Assembly (NCBI GenBank): GCA_946886845.1
Contig: CAMPJH010000053.1
Span: forward strand, 1-9,629
Direction: 5' to 3'
Length of the DNA: 9,629 nucleotides
From: an uncultured Sphingomonas sp.
GTDB lineage: Bacteria > Pseudomonadota > Alphaproteobacteria > Sphingomonadales > Sphingomonadaceae
This document shows positions 6,881 through 9,629 of this stretch, one piece after another (position 1 is the first letter of the stretch; every line of letters starts with the position of its first letter). A program made the position numbers and the translations under genes. The notes beneath the pieces are model-generated. The model made no database searches and was not told the origin of the DNA. It saw nothing but the letters and a program-made list of their open reading frames with translations.

Positions 6881-8380
6881 ATGGCGGCCGACCATCTGCT
6901 TGCGATCGACCAGGGGACGACTTCCACCCGAGCGATCCTGTTCGATCGCGACGCGCGGCTGGTCGCGTCGGCCCAGCGTGAGCTGAAGCAGCATTATCCG
7001 CAGATCGGCTGGGTCGAGCACGATCCCGAGGACATTTGGAACGACGCGCTCGCGGTCTCGCTCGAGGCGCTGGCCCAAAGCGGAGTCGATCTGTCGCGAG
7101 TGGCGGCGATCGGCATCACCAACCAGCGCGAGACGGTGCTGGTCTGGAACCGCAAGACTGGCGTGCCGATCCACCGGGCGATCGTCTGGCAGGACCGGCG
7201 CACAGCCGACAGGTGCGCCGAGCTCAAGGCGAGCGGAGCGCAAGCCGAAGTGACGGCGAAGACCGGGCTCGTTCTCGATCCCTATTTCTCGGCCACGAAG
7301 CTCGCCTGGCTGCTCGACAACGTTGCCGGCGCCCGAGCGGCCGCCGAACGCGGCGAGCTCGCCTTCGGGACCGTCGACAGCTTCCTACTGTGGCGGCTGA
7401 CCGGCGGAGCGGTGCACGCCACCGACGCGACCAACGCATCGCGGACCTCGCTCTACGACATCCGCGAGCAGCACTGGGACCCCGACCTCTGCCGGCTGTT
7501 CCACGTCCCTGAAGCGATGCTTCCCGAGGTGCGCGACACCGCGGGCAACTTCGGGGTTACCGCTTCTGGGCTGTTCGACCGGCAAATCCCGATCGGCGGC
7601 ATGGCCGGCGACCAGCAGGCAGCGTTGATCGGCCAGGCCTGTTTCGACCCGGGCATGGCAAAAGCCACGTACGGCACCGGCGGCTTCCTGCTGGTCAACA
7701 CCGGCGGCGAGGCGATTGCTTCGACGAGCGGCTTGCTCACCACCATCGCCTACCGGCTGGACGGCGAGACCGTTTATGCGCTCGAAGGATCAATCTTCGT
7801 CTCCGGAGCCGCGATCCAATGGCTGCGCGACGGGCTCGGGATCATCTCGGCGGCGTCGGAGACCGATGCGCTGGCGGCGGCAATTCCTGACAGCCACGGA
7901 ATCTACATGGTCCCCGCGTTCGTCGGGCTCGGAGCGCCGCATTGGGACGCGGAGGCGCGCGGCGCCATTTTCGGCCTTACGCTCGATTCCACCGGCGCGC
8001 ATCTGGCGCGGGCCGCGCTCGAGGCCGCGGGCTATCAGACCTTCGACCTGGTCGAGGCGATGACCGCCGACGGCTGCGCCGCGCCGGCCGACTTGCGGGT
8101 CGACGGCGGAATGGCGGCCAACGGCTGGCTCTGCCAGTTCCTCGCCGACATTTTGCAGGTTCGCGTTCAGCGGCCGCTCAATGTCGAGACGACGGCGCTC
8201 GGCGCCGCTTTCCTCGCCGGCCTGGCGACCGGCGTGTGGTCGAACAGGGACGAAGTCTCAAGGACCTGGGCCCCGCAAGACGAGTTCACGGCGGCGATGG
8301 GCCCAGGGCGCCGAAAGCAGCTTCTGGACGGCTGGCGCGATGCCGTCGAGCGCACCAAGACCGCTGGACAGCGGCCGTAG
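6881..8380 (+). CDS. glpK: glycerol kinase
   Basis: This 499-residue FGGY-family kinase phosphorylates glycerol with ATP to sn-glycerol 3-phosphate in the cytosol. The N-terminal phosphate-binding motif is DQGTTSTR (10-17). NQRE places R83 and E84 as substrate-binding residues, IVWQDRRTAD follows near 101-110, and the catalytic base is D244 in AGDQQAALIGQ, very close to E. coli GlpK numbering. ATP-site motifs include YGTGGF, LEGSIFVSGAAIQWLRD and VDGGMAANGWLCQFLADIL. A TTG at 6866 would add five residues, but the ATG at 6881 gives the family-typical N-terminus (MAADHLLAIDQGTTS). The ribosome site is weak (GGATGG at 6868-6873). There is no glpF, glpD or glpR in view, so glycerol uptake and oxidation genes must lie elsewhere. 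It is 48 nt downstream of the CHRD gene with no clear terminator between them. Confidence 0.96.
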   Translation: MAADHLLAIDQGTTSTRAILFDRDARLVASAQRELKQHYPQIGWVEHDPEDIWNDALAVSLEALAQSGVDLSRVAAIGITNQRETVLVWNRKTGVPIHRAIVWQDRRTADRCAELKASGAQAEVTAKTGLVLDPYFSATKLAWLLDNVAGARAAAERGELAFGTVDSFLLWRLTGGAVHATDATNASRTSLYDIREQHWDPDLCRLFHVPEAMLPEVRDTAGNFGVTASGLFDRQIPIGGMAGDQQAALIGQACFDPGMAKATYGTGGFLLVNTGGEAIASTSGLLTTIAYRLDGETVYALEGSIFVSGAAIQWLRDGLGIISAASETDALAAAIPDSHGIYMVPAFVGLGAPHWDAEARGAIFGLTLDSTGAHLARAALEAAGYQTFDLVEAMTADGCAAPADLRVDGGMAANGWLCQFLADILQVRVQRPLNVETTALGAAFLAGLATGVWSNRDEVSRTWAPQDEFTAAMGPGRRKQLLDGWRDAVERTKTAGQRP

Positions 8381-8406
8381 GCGCAGGCAGGCTGGCTGCT
8401 CGATCC

Positions 8407-8414
8407 GGGGGGAG
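8407..8414 (+). promoter_or_regulatory. ribosome binding site deciding the GTG start at 8421
   Basis: GGGGGGAG ends 6 nt before the GTG at 8421 and 12 nt before the in-frame ATG at 8427. The spacing favours the GTG start. Confidence 0.6.
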
Positions 8415-8420
8415 CCGCTT

Positions 8421-9080
8421 GTGAAGATGCACCACTTACCCAAGCCTCCCGGCAATTGGCGCGAGTTCCTGATCGAGATTGCCGTAATCGTCCTTGGCGT
8501 CGGGGTCGCGCTGGGGGCCGAGGAGCTGATCAGCGATTATCACGCCAACAAGGAAGTCGCGACCGTCCAGGAGAGCCTCAACGATGAGCTCGACGACTCG
8601 CTGTTCGCCTCGCTCGAGCGGATCAAGTTCGCCGGGTGCCAGACGCGTGCGCTCGACCGACTTGATGCGCTTGCTCATGAATCCGAGGGCCGGTCGGTCG
8701 GCAGGCTGCCGGCATCACCGATGCGGCTGTGGGGTTCGGCCGCCTGGGACGCAGCCGTGGCCTCCGGAATTGTCGAGGAAATGCCGCACGACGACCGGCA
8801 TGCCTACGCCCAGCTGTTCAGCGTCGTCCGGACGATGAAGGACTGGAACACGCGCGAGCGGGAGCTGTGGGCGATCGTCCGCGCCTATGAGCGGCGAGCC
8901 CCGGCAACCGAAGATTCGCGCCACCGCTTCGCCGAAGCCGTCTCGCAGTTGCGGTCGCTGAACGGCGTCATGACCCTCGCCGCGAGGCAGTTCGTCGAGA
9001 CTGCCAAGCCGTTGAACTTGCGGCTTGCGCCGGCCGACGTCGCCGAGCTTCGCGAGCCGCTCGACTGTCCGGCGCAATAG
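8421..9080 (+). CDS. hypothetical protein with one N-terminal membrane anchor
   Basis: I do not recognise a named family. From the GTG at 8421 the product is 219 residues; from the ATG at 8427 it is 217. The frame stays open further upstream into glpK, but that part overlaps glpK in another frame and is not coding-like. A short N-terminus with PKPPGNWREF is followed by one hydrophobic segment (about 16-33, FLIEIAVIVLGVGVALGA). The rest is a mostly helical, charged region that would be periplasmic if the anchor inserts N-in. Residues 44-69 (KEVATVQESLNDELDDSLFASLERIK) look amphipathic or coiled-coil. C73 and C216 are the only cysteines and could pair. SAAWDAAVASGIVEEMPHDDRHAYAQLFSVV is the most motif-like part. 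The layout, a single helix followed by a helical domain, recalls several unnamed families such as DUF6090, but I cannot claim homology. It starts 40 nt after glpK and may share its transcript. Confidence 0.75.
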   Translation: MKMHHLPKPPGNWREFLIEIAVIVLGVGVALGAEELISDYHANKEVATVQESLNDELDDSLFASLERIKFAGCQTRALDRLDALAHESEGRSVGRLPASPMRLWGSAAWDAAVASGIVEEMPHDDRHAYAQLFSVVRTMKDWNTRERELWAIVRAYERRAPATEDSRHRFAEAVSQLRSLNGVMTLAARQFVETAKPLNLRLAPADVAELREPLDCPAQ

Positions 9081-9119
9081 CGGCTGGCGGGCAGCGGCGC
9101 TCGCCACTAGAGCGGCGCC

Positions 9120-9629
9120 ATGACCGACTTCGCGCCGCTCCTCGTCGCCGATCGCGGGCAGAAGGCCCGCCCGATCCACCTCGTCGACAAGCATAGTTTT
9201 GCCGACTGGGTTAAAAGCCGCCCGGCCGAGGACCGCGCCCTGCTCGACGCGCATCGGTTCGACGGCAAGACCGGCTATGCCACCGTCATCCTGCCGCGCC
9301 CGGGCGGCGAGTTCGAGATCGTCAGCGCGGTCGCCGATGTGAAGGCGCTGTCGCCGTGGTGCATGGCCAAGCTTCCCGACGTGCTTCCCGAAGGCCTCTA
9401 CCGCCTCGCTGACGGGACGCCGGGCAAGGCCATGCTCGGCTGGCTGCTCGCCCAGCACCGCTTCGACGACTATCGGAGCAAGCCGGAAGATGCCGAGCGC
9501 GGGCCGAGAATCCTGGTCACGGCCGAAGCCGCGCTGGTCGAGCCGACGGTCCGCCTTGCCGACGCAACGACGCTGATCCGCGACCTCGTCAACACGCCGG
9601 CGCTGGAGCTTGGACCGGCCGAGCTCGAG
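9120..9629 (+). CDS. M17 family (leucyl) aminopeptidase, N-terminal part (3' end outside window)
   Basis: The frame opens at the ATG at 9120-9122 (MTDFAPLLVADRGQKARPIHLVDK) and runs 170 codons without a stop to the right edge. The last visible stretch, LIRDLVNTPALELGPAELE, is the junction motif where the catalytic domain of M17 leucyl aminopeptidases begins (family form RDLVNTPxxxxxPxxLE). The preceding 150 or so residues would be the variable N-terminal domain. M17 enzymes are cytosolic, two-metal, usually hexameric exopeptidases that release N-terminal residues from peptides. The metal ligands and the NTDAEGR-type motif lie beyond the window, so activity cannot be confirmed here. There is no good Shine-Dalgarno; AGAGCGG is the nearest purine-rich stretch, and a small hairpin precedes the start. 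Confidence 0.82.
   Translation, partial: MTDFAPLLVADRGQKARPIHLVDKHSFADWVKSRPAEDRALLDAHRFDGKTGYATVILPRPGGEFEIVSAVADVKALSPWCMAKLPDVLPEGLYRLADGTPGKAMLGWLLAQHRFDDYRSKPEDAERGPRILVTAEAALVEPTVRLADATTLIRDLVNTPALELGPAELE

Noticed and set aside
8181..8420. Upstream extension of the membrane-protein frame into glpK.
   Set aside because: It lies out of frame inside conserved glpK sequence, and a strong ribosome site precedes the GTG at 8421.

Overview
This is a GC-rich window with densely packed genes and almost no intergenic space. It looks like the chromosome of an alphaproteobacterium, most likely a sphingomonad (order Sphingomonadales). Four things point there: the style of the RimO and CHRD-domain proteins; a GGAAC-N17-GGTT motif resembling an EcfG general-stress promoter; the repeat-like string GTCCTGAGCATGCCGAAGG, a type of dispersed repeat I recall from sphingomonad genomes; and pervasive GC-ending codons. 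The order is inferred from memory of these families, not from a search.

Layout. Positions 1-927 (+) hold the 3' part of a Blh/persulfide-dioxygenase-type metallo-beta-lactamase protein that enters from the left edge. Three nucleotides after its stop, and convergent to it, ends a three-gene operon on the minus strand, read from 4820 down to 931. It runs ugd (UDP-glucose 6-dehydrogenase), then a second TviB/WbpO-type nucleotide-sugar dehydrogenase, then a membrane sugar transferase that probably initiates polysaccharide synthesis. Gaps are 3 nt and then a TGATG stop/start overlap. The likely output is an acidic (uronic acid containing) surface or exopolysaccharide: two enzymes make uronic-acid nucleotide sugars and the third loads a first sugar phosphate onto undecaprenyl phosphate.

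A 149-nt divergent region (4821-4969) separates this operon from a plus-strand series. That series is rimO (ribosomal protein S12 methylthiotransferase), a small secreted CHRD-domain protein preceded by the candidate stress promoter, glpK (glycerol kinase), an unrecognised protein with one N-terminal membrane anchor, and the first 170 codons of an M17 (leucyl) aminopeptidase cut by the right edge. These plus-strand genes have unrelated functions and look like ordinary chromosomal neighbours rather than a pathway.

No rRNA, tRNA, CRISPR array, insertion sequence, phage gene or convincing intrinsic terminator is visible. No gap between genes exceeds 150 nt. I do not see a clearly new multi-gene system. 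The best leads are the candidate EcfG promoter of the CHRD gene, the compact acidic-polysaccharide cassette, the orphan membrane-anchored protein at 8421-9080, and the N-terminal extension of the left-edge hydrolase.
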